Below are positions 1 to 10,062 of a stretch of DNA of 64,000 nucleotides, piece after piece. Origin of the DNA: Nannobrachium achirus (lineage: Eukaryota > Chordata > Actinopteri > Myctophiformes > Myctophidae); assembly GCA_963921795.1 (NCBI GenBank), contig OY997645.1:22176918-22240917 (forward strand), written 5' to 3'. The notes beneath the pieces were generated by a model that had not been told where the DNA came from, searched no databases, and saw only the letters and a program-made list of their open reading frames with translations. The position numbers and the translations under genes are program-made. Each line of letters starts with the position of its first letter. Position 1 is the stretch's first letter.

Positions 1-2583
1 CGTGTCCACCAGACCCTCACGGCCAGCCATGGTGTGGAAAAAGAACTCTGTGGGTGTCAGGCCTGAATAGAAGCTGTCAGCGACAAAGCCTTTGGCGGCG
101 GGCAGTTTGGAGTGCTTGTCGAAGTGAGGCAGGGAGCGATTCTCAAAGCCATCAGGCACTCGAGAGCCACTTATGGCCTGTTGACCGACACAAGCAATCA
201 TCTGGGAGATATTGATCTTTGAGCCTTTGGAGCCACAAAGGGCCATGATCAACGGGCTGTTACTCTTGTCCAACTCCTTGAGGCAGGCATTGCCAGCACG
301 ATCTCTGATCTCGGACAGCTCTTTCAGGATGAGATCCTCCAGTGTTTCTTCTGCAGTACATCCAGGTTTCTGCTGCAGCTTGACGGTCTTCAGATCGTCA
401 ATGTGCTCGTCGCACTTCCTGTAGCCCTCGTCCAGTAGGTCTTGCTTGGCTTTCAGCAGACGCTGGCTTGGTGTCACGTCACCTATACCAATGGAGAAGC
501 CATGGTTGGAGAGGTACACAGGGACCAGCTTGGCCAGACGGGACATGGCATTAGCAGCCTCTAGCTGTCCCCAGTCCCTCAGGAGAATATAAAAGATGTT
601 GCTCTTGGAGCCGGAGCCCAGGGTGCCCTTGTCCATGGTGCCACACATCAGCTCACTGTTCTGGATCACTACAAATGAGTCATTGGAGCAGAGGTCTTCT
701 CCCTTGCCAGAGTACTGCTTGCCCTTGGTGCGAAGGTTTGCCCTGACTGGACATTCCTTACTGGGCTTCAGGATGAGGCTGAATATCTGCTTGCCTGTCC
801 ACAGAGCCATGGGCTTCAATATTGCTGGGTGGGGGAGAGCAATCCTGATTTTTTCATCGTTCCCCACCAGGATGGATGCCACCATCTGACAGGCTTTAGA
901 TCTGTCAAAGAAGGTGTCTTTCAGGGTCAAGAGATAGGCCCCTGTCAAGAAGTCCTGAATGGCAGCAATAAGAGGCTCACCATTTCTTGGAGTCACAAGG
1001 TTGGCTTTTGTATCCATCAGGACCAGAGCCTCAGCCTTGGCTTCTTCTGTCTGAGGCACGTGAAGGTTCATCTCGTCGCCATCAAAGTCAGCGTTGTACG
1101 GCGTGCACACACACACGTTGAAGCTGAAAGTCCTGTAAGGTTTCACTCTGACACTGTGAGCCATGATGCTGAGATTATGCAGAGATGGCTGTCGGTTGAA
1201 CAGGACGATGTCTCCGTCTAATATGTGTCGCTCAACAACGTCACCAAACCTCAGCTCCTGAGCCATCTTCTCACGGTTGTATCTCAGATCCGTTTTCATT
1301 TGTTTGTGGCGCTGGTTGATGTAGTTGGCTCCAGGGTGTACGTTAGGGCCATTACGAATCAGTTTCCTCATAAGTTCTAGATTAGCTTTATTTACTATCT
1401 CTGGATAGGTCAAGATTTTGGCTACATGCACAGGCACACCCACCTCATCGATCCTCAGGTTTGGGTCTGGGGAGATAACTGTTCTCGCGGAGAAGTTCAC
1501 CCTCTTTCCCGAGAGGTTACATCTGAATCGCCCTTGTTTTCCCTTCAGTCTCTGGATAAAGCCCCTGGTATTGGGATTCTTGGGAGCCATATAGAACGGG
1601 ATTCCAGAGAGTTCGCCGTTAATGTAGAGAGCACAATGCAGCTGCAGTAAGTCCCAGAATTCCATAATACGCTGGGTCTTTGCTCCTGTCATACGACTCT
1701 TCTGAATGTCATCGTTGCAGAAGATGATATCCTTGAGCGTCATGGTGAGGTCGTCCTCATTTGTGCCTGGCATGAGGTCGTTGATCACCGATGGCCGGAT
1801 GCAGATGGGAGGAACCAGGAGACGGGTGAGAATCAGGTCGGCGGGCTTCCCCGCCTCGGGGTTCATCAGCAGCAGTGGGATGTCCTCAGCAGGGATCCTC
1901 TTAAACAGGTTCAGCACTATCAGAGGGTTTAGGGTCTCCTGTGCCTTAGTGAGCAAACCTTCCAGTTCCCTGTTGTGCTCTACGGCGATGTTAAACGACT
2001 GGATGAATTCCGACACAAACGGATCCACCGCCTTCTTGGTGGTTTTATATTTCTCGTGGATGATCTTTAAAAGGCGAACCTTTTTCACTGGACCATTGAA
2101 CGCATTGCAGTTTAGACAGATTGTCCTTTTGCGGCATTTGTCAGAGATCTTTGTCTTCAAGTCTTTCTTTTGTAAATAGGACAGATTAGGCCTTCTCAAA
2201 GAATCCATGAATTTGAGTTTCTCATCCTTTGTCAGCATGATGCGGGAACATGTCTTACAGATCATCTGTAGGATTCCTAAGACAGCTTTGAAATAGCCAA
2301 CATGGAAGCACGGCAGCTCAAGGTCCAGGTAGCCATAATGTCCTACACAATCGTCCAGGTTCTTCCCACACGTCTCACAGGGACGGTTGTTCTCGCTGGT
2401 GCCCATGCGGTGGTCCAACACTCCATAGGGCAGTGGGGTGCGCATGGTGTCCTGGCTGTACAGGTCCCGACTGACCACCTGGATGTGTGCCTGCTGACGC
2501 ATCTGCTCTGCAGACTTCATCCCAAAGCAGATGTGGCTTATTTTCTTAGCCACATCTGTCTCTCTGAACTGCTCCTTCACCAT
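1..2583 (-). CDS. polr3a-like: POLR3A-like RNA polymerase III largest subunit, intronless, N-terminal 861 codons (runs off left edge)
   Basis: RNA polymerase III makes tRNAs, 5S rRNA and other small RNAs in the nucleus; its largest subunit carries the catalytic Mg site. Reading the minus strand from the ATG at 2583-2581 gives an open frame to base 1 that aligns colinearly with vertebrate POLR3A from its first residues ([20 protein letters not shown]). Visible motifs: zinc ligands C69, C72, C79, H82 (CETCG...GH) and C109/C112; a second zinc cluster near 150-159; the lid/rudder region around SGKRV; the catalytic [12 protein letters not shown] at 497-508 with D499, D501 and D503 intact; and [21 protein letters not shown], the start of the bridge-helix region, at the left edge. 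Vertebrate POLR3A is split into many exons, so an 861-codon frame without introns points to a retrocopy. Oddities: [14 protein letters not shown] where the family has RFRGNLSGKRVDFS, and TFSFNVC where it has TFRFNEC. No stop or frameshift is seen. POLR2A and POLR1A fit worse. Confidence 0.9.
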   Translation of the reverse strand, partial: MVKEQFRETDVAKKISHICFGMKSAEQMRQQAHIQVVSRDLYSQDTMRTPLPYGVLDHRMGTSENNRPCETCGKNLDDCVGHYGYLDLELPCFHVGYFKAVLGILQMICKTCSRIMLTKDEKLKFMDSLRRPNLSYLQKKDLKTKISDKCRKRTICLNCNAFNGPVKKVRLLKIIHEKYKTTKKAVDPFVSEFIQSFNIAVEHNRELEGLLTKAQETLNPLIVLNLFKRIPAEDIPLLLMNPEAGKPADLILTRLLVPPICIRPSVINDLMPGTNEDDLTMTLKDIIFCNDDIQKSRMTGAKTQRIMEFWDLLQLHCALYINGELSGIPFYMAPKNPNTRGFIQRLKGKQGRFRCNLSGKRVNFSARTVISPDPNLRIDEVGVPVHVAKILTYPEIVNKANLELMRKLIRNGPNVHPGANYINQRHKQMKTDLRYNREKMAQELRFGDVVERHILDGDIVLFNRQPSLHNLSIMAHSVRVKPYRTFSFNVCVCTPYNADFDGDEMNLHVPQTEEAKAEALVLMDTKANLVTPRNGEPLIAAIQDFLTGAYLLTLKDTFFDRSKACQMVASILVGNDEKIRIALPHPAILKPMALWTGKQIFSLILKPSKECPVRANLRTKGKQYSGKGEDLCSNDSFVVIQNSELMCGTMDKGTLGSGSKSNIFYILLRDWGQLEAANAMSRLAKLVPVYLSNHGFSIGIGDVTPSQRLLKAKQDLLDEGYRKCDEHIDDLKTVKLQQKPGCTAEETLEDLILKELSEIRDRAGNACLKELDKSNSPLIMALCGSKGSKINISQMIACVGQQAISGSRVPDGFENRSLPHFDKHSKLPAAKGFVADSFYSGLTPTEFFFHTMAGREGLVDT

Positions 2584-2870
2584 GTTTGCTGTCTCAATCG
2601 CTTTGATGCCAACAGAGAAACCACTTAATATTTTGTGAAAACGTAGCGGTTGCCACTTGTCATCGTCTCCCCTCAAAGTATAGCACGCTAGACACAAAAG
2701 CCTCCTTGTAGCTACCTTCTGAAGCTGTTATTAGTTGATGCCTGGACAAGAACAGGTAGAGAGCATGGAGCTTAAATCACAAGTATGCTCAAATGACCGT
2801 CAGGCCAGATGGACCTCCAAATTTGATGACTGACATAAGTTTATGATGTCATCCAGTTGTCATCCATGTC
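2584..2870. other. 5' flank of the POLR3A-like gene
   Basis: No gene is seen here. The sequence lies immediately upstream of the minus-strand POLR3A-like start and would hold its 5' UTR and any promoter. I see no clear TATA or CpG-rich block. The repeat family with CCATATATGG motifs begins just beyond it. Confidence 0.4.
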
Positions 2871-2872
2871 AT

Positions 2873-3110
2873 CTATAATGTCATATATGGGCATATTATG
2901 ACATCAGGGATCTCCATATATGGTCATAAAAAGCAGACAGACAGACATATACAGAGATCTCCATATATGGGCATAAAAAGGACACAGACGGACTGACAGA
3001 TACAACAGGTAACCGGTTGGGGCATGCATTCACAACTTGCATTGTTCTCCAATTGCATTGCGACCCGACGGATATGCCCATATATAGGCATATATGGAGA
3101 TCTGTTTGTC
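2873..3110. repeat. Dispersed repeat with CCATATATGG / GGGCATAAAA motifs, copy 1
   Basis: The phrase 'gatctccatatatggncataaaa' occurs twice in direct orientation (about 2907-2935 and 2958-2980) and in inverted form near 3075-3105. The same phrases, often with 'ttaatattgatgacatca', recur at about 3560-3660, 8003-8062, 23146-23256, 25660-25812 and 27340-27590. This is an unrecognised interspersed, probably non-autonomous, element family. Confidence 0.6.
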
Positions 3111-3559
3111 CAGAACCACCGATCTGACCTTGCCTGGCTCCAGCCCATAGACCTGCTCACTCTCTGAGTGGACTGGTTCTCTTGGTCTGGTGTTGTCATA
3201 TGACGCTTAACTTGATATGGTATCTTGGCGTACCAGCCAATGAAATCAATGCAAGACGGAGGAGGAGGTGGGTCTAACTTTTGAAAATCAACAGAAACAG
3301 TGGAGGGGGGAGCTCAGCCAAAGCTCTTAATTTCTCCCTTTGAACTTCAAACCTCGTTAGCATCAAAGACCACAACCTGTTTGATGCCTGTCATAGAGGG
3401 GAGGGGGAGGGGGGAATGTTTTTGTGTACACCCAAGTCAAACACAACCCCTCCCACCAGATCTCTTGTGATTGGGAATTTCAAATTTCAAATCCCCTCCC
3501 CTTTGAAATCTCTTGTCAATGGGACAATGTCAGACTCAAGCTCAGCGCAGAGTCTGAAA
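3111..3559. other. No gene seen; purine-rich spacer
   Basis: No supported coding or RNA feature. Contains G/A-rich stretches (around 3300-3315 and 3396-3415) and low-complexity sequence between two copies of the CCATATATGG repeat. Confidence 0.4.
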
Positions 3560-3660
3560 TCAGGCTGTTCATATATGGCATGCCCATATATGGGTATATA
3601 TGCTGATGACATCAGGGGTCTCCATATATTGGCATAAAAGACACAGACAGATATACAGAC
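3560..3660. repeat. CCATATATGG dispersed repeat, copy 2
   Basis: Contains CATATATGGCATGCCCATAT, a 'gatgacatcaggggtctcc' phrase and a GGCATAAAAG phrase like the copies at 2.9, 23.2 and 25.7 kb. Confidence 0.6.
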
Positions 3661-3689
3661 AGGTACAACATGCATGTATTTACAACTTG

Positions 3690-4172
3690 CATTGTTTCCA
3701 AATTCACCCTTTGTCATGCAGCCTTCTGATTGGTCCCCGACTGGCCAACCAGAAAAATCCTTCTCTTTTGCTACAGGGGGCGGAGTTATGCAGTGGGACA
3801 AAGTCCCCTTTCTTTCGTTCACAACAATGCAAAGAGTGTAGTTTTAATTTGCTTGAATAGATATTTATTTTTATTTTGTATTTATTTTTTGCTTTGTCAT
3901 GATAAATAGGAACATTTCGGAACACAATAGAGTGAATGTACAGTGAATATTTGTTGAAATGATAAAAATCACTATGCTTTACATAGAAATATCCTGCCAA
4001 GACTTTCGCATTGTGACTGATGCGGAAGTCTCGGTAGGAGCACGGTGCGGTCATAACGATTTTGATATAATTATAATGAATAAGCTTCAACAAACTAGTT
4101 CACATGAACGATATCGATGTAACTAAGATATTCGATTGGGTACATATATTTTAAATGGGCAGAATTAGCCTA
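3690..4172. repeat. Interspersed repeat B, copy 1 (pairs with 39900-40215)
   Basis: Shares several blocks in the same order with 39.9-40.2 kb: CAGCCTTCTGATTGGTCCC, ACTGGCCAACCAGAAAAA, a GGGGGCGGAGTT-like block, AAGCTTCAACAAACTAGTTC and TTTAAATGGGCAGAATTA. The middle differs between the copies. No coding capacity is visible; element class not recognised. Confidence 0.65.
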
Positions 4173-4806
4173 CAAAAATTAAAATACATTTTATGTTGAG
4201 GCTACTTCCTCAATTTCCTGGTCAGTGCAAGTCAGCACGTTAGAATTGAACAGAGAATAACAATAAGAAGAATCTGAATTAAAATGGTAGTGGATGGAGT
4301 GTCCCACCAAGACACAGCAACCAATGGGTGTGGAGAGGGGCGGGACAAGGGGCGGGACTTGACAAAGGGTGAATCTTGGTGCGACAACCCTGGGTACCCC
4401 GACCAACCTGTATGAGTCGCTAGTGCAGCAACAGAGATAGTCTCTCTGCTCGGCTTCCCACATAGACGATTGTGTTTGTTGGAGCACACAAGCGAGGTGG
4501 AGGGCAGGAACTTTAGCCTTGCTCCACGTTGGTGCATTTTTACACTCAATTAATTGGCTTTGATGGTTCCAGTTTGAATCAAATGGGCAAATGTACTGCA
4601 TGGCACATTGCAATGAAAGCAGAAACGTTGAGATGATCACAGGTAAATGTCTATGTGTAGTTTCGCTTGATGCAATGAGCCTGCAGCCATTTACTGTGCA
4701 ATATAAGGAAAAGCAAATATGGAGAGATATTTTCATGTTTTATTTGACCCAATTCTAGTGCCCACACATGCATGTACTGTATGTACACTCACACACGCAC
4801 ACGCAC

Positions 4807-4810
<4 letters not shown>
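4173..4810. other. No gene seen
   Basis: Open frames on the minus strand here show no recognisable domain and have the compositional look of chance. A GGGGCGGGAC repeat pair lies near 4335-4362. Confidence 0.35.
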
Positions 4811-4844
<34 letters not shown>

Positions 4845-4882
4845 CATCTCTCTCTCTCTCTATCTCTCTCTCTCTCTCTCTC
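4811..4882. repeat. (TC)n microsatellite
   Basis: About 70 bp of CT dinucleotide repeat with a few interruptions (CCTCCA, TAT). Confidence 0.95.
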
Positions 4883-5329
4883 CCTTCTCCCCTAATGAAC
4901 GTTTTTACCTTTCCATGCCAAGAATCCAGCTCTAGAGCCACCCGAAGCTCCTAATCTCTAAATGACAGAGAGGATGGCTGACCCACTACCCCGACTCATC
5001 CCTGTTTCACTTCATGCCCAGCTCCCATGTACTTTCATAAGTTTAAACAATTATAAAATCATCAACCCTAACTGGTCCATTTTCACACTCTCAGAATAAG
5101 ATACATTGACAGTCACGATTGTGTAGTGTACTATTTGAAACCATCAAAAGCATATTCCAGTTGAAAGGACATATTCGCCTTAATTGAATCGTTCATTTAG
5201 CAGAGGTTGGACGTTTACATCAGTAGTATACATTTACTTTAATTACATTTTTTGTTGTTTAGTTTTTCTTTTTTTCAAAATCTTTATCCCACAATTTTTG
5301 TAACCCATTTTTCACCTAGTGTCAATTAT
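4883..5329. other. No gene seen
   Basis: AT-rich unique-looking sequence without a supported feature. Confidence 0.35.
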
Positions 5330-5635
5330 CTAATGTAATTCTGGGCGCTACGCTCCCTCTGCCAACCTGGGGAGACAACGGACTGACCTGCTTTCTTCAT
5401 GAGGAGTCCAAGTTGGTTCTTTTCTCTTGACAGGGGGGAGTTTCCTTGGTTGGATGTAGCACGTGGAAGGAACACGTTATTCCAACCAGTTCCTTTTCCC
5501 TCCATCAGTTGCCCCGGCTGGCCAGGGGGAGGGAGTATAGAGACCAGGATTACTGCATGTTTTTGTGAGGGTACCTACCCTAGCAGACACGAGGAGAACA
5601 TGCAAACACCACAAAGAAAGGCCCTCTAACATCGC
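5330..5635 (-). repeat. tRNA-derived SINE-like repeat A, copy 1 (partial)
   Basis: Shares a long run of blocks with 7365-7815, including GGGGAGACAACGGACTGAC, GTGGAAGGAACACGTTATTC, CCGGCTGGCCAGGGGGAGG and GAGAACATGCAAACNCCAC. The last phrase is common in fish SINE-type repeats. This copy lacks the box-B end seen in copy 2. Confidence 0.7.
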
Positions 5636-6205
5636 ATTGTGTTGCGATGCATCGTGAGCATGTCAACTGGATATTCCTGACAAATATTCAGCCATTTTCC
5701 CTGAATGGTCACCTATTTTGCGTTATGTCCGCCTATTATGACTTGCCCAGAATAATGATGCTATAGGGTTCATGTGGTTAAATTAACACTGATGATTTTA
5801 ATGAACAGACACAAAGAAAGTTCCATGTAAATAGATAAATAGAATGGGTAATACCTGAATTATATGCCAGAATCGTGCACCATATATAGCCCATCTACAA
5901 GCTCACAATGCGTCTCAGTGCGATGCGTTGTTAGCTTATATTGTCTGCTTCATTCAGTGTGTGACAATTGCACACCATTTTAGAACGGCAGGATGGCTCA
6001 GGGTAGAAGACAGAGTACAACTTGCAATGGGCCTGGTCTAGATGCACTACACCACTAAGATACCCACATACCAGTCAACCCAGGCGTGATTATGGATCCC
6101 ACTGGGGAAGATGGATAACCACACCCCGGAATCATTTTTGAAGCTTGTGATTGGCTGAACCGGATGTAGGGAGCGCTCCATTGTAGTCACTTGGACTGCG
6201 GCAGA
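5636..6205. other. No gene; contains a degenerate copy of the palindromic hairpin
   Basis: At 5885-5943 a decayed hairpin is readable: CATCTACAAGCTCACAATGC on the left arm and GCGATGCGTTGTTAGCTTAT on the right. A second fragment (GCATTGTG...GTGAGCATGTC) lies at about 5628-5668. No coding evidence. Confidence 0.5.
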
Positions 6206-6210
6206 GGTAC

Positions 6211-6276
6211 ACCAAAACCTAAACCTATCCTTAACCCTATCCCTAACCTTAACCTTAACCCTAACCTTAACCTCAG
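6211..6276. repeat. Degenerate CCTAAC/CTTAAC telomere-like tract
   Basis: A run of CCTAAC, CCTTAAC and CCTATCC hexa/heptamers. It resembles degenerate interstitial telomeric repeat (TTAGGG complement) and is too short and variable to be a functional telomere. Confidence 0.6.
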
Positions 6277-6399
6277 TAAAACTAACGCTGGTGAATGCTA
6301 ACCTGGTGAAATGCTAACCTGCCGACACTGGTGAAAACGAGCGCTATATACCGTTTCCATCCATCTTCTCCAGTGTGTTACATGCCCCAGTCTAGGGGT

Positions 6400-7364
6400 A
6401 CAAGGTTATGTAACATTAATAAGGCAAAGGGTAGGTGGAAGAAGTATTTTTATTTAGAACTTCTTTGGTGAGTATTTAGGAACTGTTTACAAAAACAAAT
6501 GAATGAAAGAACACAAAATAAGGGAACACTTTAACAATAATCAAACATAACTACCCTGCAAAGAAAGGAAACAATCAAAATGAACTAATCCTAACCTTGT
6601 ATTTTAACAGCTAAATAACTAAACTAACCCAAATCAAAATTACAAGAGATTACTAAGCTAACATAACTACCCTACTCTAAACTATCAAAAAGGAAGTTGT
6701 TACAAAAAGCTGGCAGTGGTAGTTAGTAGTTAATACAAATGCCACAACCTAGTTGTGGGTTTAAACAAAGTCTACTAAAGTTCCCCAAAGTTCTCAAAAC
6801 TCACAAAGGTAAGAATGCTATAAGCTAAGCAGTTTCTGAAGCTACACAGGGCAGAGGGAAACTACGATAGAGTAGCTCCCAGAGCAGCAGCATGTGAGTG
6901 TCATGTAAGTTGGACAGGATGTTCCCCCATGGGCAGCAGGGAACAAACTGACGAAGAGCTCTGGGCTGGCAAGGTTTTTGTAGGGAGGCCCCGCAGGTGA
7001 TTGGACCAGGTGGAATCAGGGTGTAGCTCTCCATCAAGCTCAGCTCACTCAGGTCTCCTCCAAGTTCAGGTCTCGTCTCCTCCCACTCCAACACGAGGCC
7101 AAGACCTAAACTGACACTAGTATGAGTATATGTACTCCAACCAATATTGGGAACAATAGTAACGTAATAATAAGGATAACTAGAAAATAGTAATAAGATA
7201 GAATAATAGGAAATACATAGGGATGTAACAAGTGGGATCCATAATCAGGTGTCAAGCACAGCCACAATCACAACACCAGAGGCAGCTCCACTAATCACAT
7301 TCAACCCAGATTCTTCTCAAACAAAGGGTTAAATTCATTCTCCTGCTATGCCACAAAAATGTGG
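6400..7364. other. No gene seen; A/T-rich spacer
   Basis: No supported coding feature. 6480-6720 is A-rich with AACTAA/TAACTA words. 6825-7094 is open on the minus strand but shows no domain. Confidence 0.35.
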
Positions 7365-7815
7365 AATAATTTTTATCCCACGATTTTGTAACCCATTTTT
7401 TCACCCAGTGCCAATTGCCTATTGTAATCCTGGGCTCTGCTCTCCCTCTGCCGCGCCTGGGGAGACAACGGACTGACCGCTTCCTTCTATGTATGAGTTG
7501 TCCAAGTTGCTTCTTTTCACCTGACAGGGGGGATTTCCCCGTTTTGGACGTAGCGCGTGGAAGGAACACGTTATTCCAACCAGTTCCTTTCCCCTCCATC
7601 AGGCACCCCGGCTGGCCAGGGGGAGGCATTACAGAGACCAGGATTACTGCATGTTTTTTTTTAGGGTAGACATGGGGAGAACATGCAAACTCCACACAGA
7701 AAGGCCCTTTTGCCAACCCCACCTAGCTGATGACGCGGAGGAGGGAACACGCCCCCAGCGCCCACAGCATCCCCCGCCGGGAATCGAACCCAGGACCTTC
7801 TATCTGTGAGGAGAC
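7365..7815 (-). repeat. tRNA-derived SINE-like repeat A, copy 2 with antisense box B
   Basis: Same family as 5330-5635, but extends to GGGAATCGAACCCAGGAC at about 7778-7795, the reverse complement of a tRNA box B (GGTTCGATTCC). The SINE therefore reads on the minus strand with its tRNA-like head at the right. The body carries GGGGAGAACATGCAAACTCC and CACAGAAAGGCCC, common in fish SINEs. Exact family not assigned. Confidence 0.75.
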
Positions 7816-7839
7816 ATATCCAACTCTTTCCGCGGGAAT

Positions 7840-8010
7840 TTACTGGAGAATTTTTTGCACCACACTTCCAGTTAACAGCAGACATACAAGCTCACGTCGC
7901 GTCGCAGATGCAGCCGTTGTGAGCTTGTAGATCACTCTCGGCTGCGGCGCCGGAAGCTCCGTGCAACTTCTGCGAAATGCACGATGGGATGTTGGAAAGT
8001 TGTGGATACA
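7840..8010. repeat. Hairpin-bearing repeat C, copy 1 (pairs with 42450-42620)
   Basis: Shares with 42.45-42.62 kb the ordered blocks ACATACAAGCTCACGTCGCG, TTGTGAGCTTGTAGATCAC, a GGAAGCT block, and ATGCACGATGGGA followed by GTTGGAAAGTTGTGGATA. The hairpin core (about 7886-7935) belongs to the widespread TACAAGCTC palindrome family. Confidence 0.7.
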
Positions 8011-8062
8011 GTATGGGCTTAATATTGATGACATCAGTGATCTCCAAGGGCATAAAAGGGAT
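8003..8062. repeat. CCATATATGG family fragment (degenerate)
   Basis: Has GGGCTTAATATTGATGACAT, 'cagtgatctcc' and GGGCATAAAAGGG in the same order as the copies at 23.2 and 25.7 kb, with the central CATATATG lost. Confidence 0.55.
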
Positions 8063-8339
8063 TCTGTTAGTGTGGTTCCCCTGACATCACAGAGACGTCA
8101 GAGCGTCAAACCCATAGACCGTAAAAAAGCGTACACGGACAGACGTCCAAACGGACAGAGACATGATGTGTCGTTTCTCATACTAAACTGCGTCCTTTCC
8201 ATATCATATAGCATACATTTTATAAAAACATTTAATTTAGTCAATACACTGAAATACAAACAAAAAGAATAGTTAGACCTAGGTTACTGGGTGCTTGCTA
8301 CTTTTAAAGCTAATACTGTGTAAGTTGCTCAACTAGTGG
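8063..8339. other. No gene seen
   Basis: Short stretch without a supported feature between the repeat above and the CpG-rich block. Confidence 0.35.
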
Positions 8340-8574
8340 TCAGTAGCGTCCGCGTCTTTCGGCCGTTTTTCGCCGCGGACCGGGCCTCACACCCCCGCGT
8401 CACCCCCGCGTCTGCCTCCATCTCGCCGAGATCTATCTTTGGAGGGGTCCCTGGTTCCTGTGCGTTCAGGCATTCCGGAGGAACGGAGTGTTTCACCCGA
8501 GTATAGATAGAGACACACGGGCGCCTACAAATATGGCCGCCCTATTGTGATAGCTAGCGACCCCACTTCAAGAT

Positions 8575-8640
8575 GCGCTGTGATTGGCCGGCAGTGTATA
8601 ACCCTCGCTGTGATTGGCCGGTAGTGTATGATGACGTCAT
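8575..8640 (+). promoter_or_regulatory. Duplicated CCAAT box and CRE
   Basis: GCTGTGATTGGCCGG occurs twice, 30 bp apart (8577-8591 and 8607-8621). Each carries an inverted CCAAT box (ATTGG) and is followed by AGTGTAT. A perfect cAMP-response element TGACGTCA sits at 8632-8639. Confidence 0.6.
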
Positions 8641-8646
8641 TTTGCC

Positions 8647-8656
8647 GGGAAATCCC
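8647..8656. promoter_or_regulatory. Palindromic NF-kB-type site
   Basis: GGGAAATCCC matches the GGGRNWYYCC kappa-B consensus. Its position, between the CRE and the TATA box, supports it; the motif alone is weak. Confidence 0.4.
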
Positions 8657-8680
8657 GCCCCTGTCACTGCTAGAAGAAAA

Positions 8681-8689
8681 TATATAAAG
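8681..8689 (+). promoter_or_regulatory. TATA box
   Basis: TATATAAAG lies 42 bp downstream of the CRE, giving a predicted start near 8710-8715 on the plus strand. Which transcript uses it (dscam or a mobile element) is not shown by the sequence. Confidence 0.5.
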
Positions 8690-8867
8690 AGAAGGCTTCA
8701 GAAGCTGAAAATAACGGAGTGGGTGTTTTAAAACTTTAGCGATTTAAGAGTTAGGACAATTTTAAGATTTGTTTTATAAAAAAAGTTACATGGTATAACT
8801 TTAATTGTCAATTGAGTTTGTGTAGCCTATGTGTGCGTGTATAGACCTATATATAGGCTATATAGGC

Positions 8868-8896
<29 letters not shown>
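8868..8896. repeat. (CA)n microsatellite
   Basis: About 14 CA units. Confidence 0.9.
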
Positions 8897-8902
<6 letters not shown>

Positions 8903-9399
8903 ACACAATGCGTTAAACTTGCACCAAAAATACCCTTTTTAGAGAGCCTATACACAGTACACACTCTCAGATCAGCGTGCGTAAAAATGTTATCCTTGCG
9001 CCCGGCGCGTCAGGTGCAGCTAATTTCCTCATCATGCAAATGCGTCCAATAAGGCTCACTGCTCGCACCTGCTCAGTGTGCGGGGCGCCTTGGCCTGGGA
9101 CCGGCATCCAAGCACAGTCTCTGCTCCTTTAAGGCAATGAGCAATGAAAGCGTCTGCAGGGGCAGGGGAGAGAGGGTTCTTCTGTATAATGCTCTGAGGC
9201 AGCAGCGTATAGTGGGTTGGCGCGGGGACCAATGCGATTAGAGCGGCAGCGCTGGGGAAGATGCGCGTACTTGCCTCGTGCTGGACGGAGAGAGGCGGTG
9301 AAGAAGATGATTTGACTTTGGAATCCCAGGAAAAAAACGCCCGCTTCAGCTCACCCGGATCTGTTTTTCATTCTTAACCCGAACCATCCCCGGTTATAG

Positions 9400-10000
9400 C
9401 TTCTTATTTTATTTTATTTGTGTTCCCATTTTTTTTTGCTTTCTTCCATTTTCGGGTAAATTGTTTGCAAACATGTTTAATTTTTGTGAGGTTTTATTTA
9501 AGGGTTAGGATTTGACGTTTTTATTCTTTATATTGTTTTAGACTGTTTTATTGTTTTTATTTATTTTGTCATTGGGACATTTTCTTTAAGGGATGTGATA
9601 TTCCACACACTGCTCTCTGACTCAGCATCATCACACCTGGGCTTTACGCGAGGAGCGCCGTCTCCCCTTCATCAGCCTCCCCTTTGAAGAGCAGCAAGAC
9701 ACTGTGGAGCACCGGGAGGCTCGGGAGCTCTGTCCAAGACAATCACACATTATACATGTTATATATGTGCTCCAAGTGCAAATAAGGGGCAGGGAGACAG
9801 GAAACAAAAAGAGTGAATGAGCAGCGAGGGGAACAGTGAAGATCATATTGAAAGTATAGAGACTTTATTGGTCCGGTTCCTTAAAGACAGTGGCAAATGT
9901 TTAACCTTACCCTAAGCACACAGAAGAGCATCCGAGGGAGGCATCGGTCGGAGGAAGACAGAGAGAAAGCATAGCTTGGGGGGATTGAACGGAGCAGGGC
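9400..10000 (+). other. dscam: Probable dscam 5' UTR
   Basis: Unique-looking sequence directly upstream of the dscam start codon, with no strong splice acceptor recognised near the ATG. The part from about 9840 is AG-rich. The 5' limit is unknown. Confidence 0.4.
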
Positions 10001-10043
10001 ATGTGGATATTGGCTTTTATCTTTTCCCAGAGCATCTTGAATG
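10001..10043 (+). CDS. dscam: dscam coding exon 1 (start codon, signal peptide)
   Basis: DSCAM is a single-pass neuronal immunoglobulin-superfamily receptor for homophilic recognition, axon guidance and self-avoidance. The exon reads MWILAFIFSQSILN plus the first base of a valine codon, then donor G|GTAAGT at 10044. Vertebrate DSCAM also begins MWILA, followed by a hydrophobic signal peptide ending in NVFS before [11 protein letters not shown]. Joining base 10043 (G) to exon 2 (TTTTTAGTGAG) restores N-V-F-S-E-D in phase, which is strong support for so short an exon. The start is fixed by this homology. The symbol is dscam rather than dscaml1 because of the exon 2 sequence. Whether it is the a or b teleost duplicate cannot be told. 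Confidence 0.88.
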
Positions 10044-10062
10044 GTAAGTTTCACCTGCTCAT

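Larger units (their letters stand above)
8340..9400 (+). promoter_or_regulatory. dscam: CpG-rich promoter-like region upstream of dscam
   Basis: GC/CpG-rich sequence (for example 8345-8410 and 9000-9300) in an otherwise AT-rich, repeat-rich neighbourhood, lying 0.6-1.7 kb upstream of the dscam start codon in the right orientation. It contains the dense promoter-motif cluster at 8575-8689, an octamer-like ATGCAAAT near 9034-9041, and an ACCAATGC CCAAT word near 9229. The transcription start cannot be fixed from sequence. The 8.34-8.72 kb part could instead be a solo LTR-like promoter. Confidence 0.5.

Noticed and set aside
1..2583. Assignment to the Pol II or Pol I largest subunit
   Set aside because: The N-terminus [20 protein letters not shown] and [20 protein letters not shown] are specific to the Pol III subunit.
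4191..4736. 181-codon minus-strand frame
   Set aside because: No recognisable domain, overlapping alternative frames, and repeat-like surroundings.
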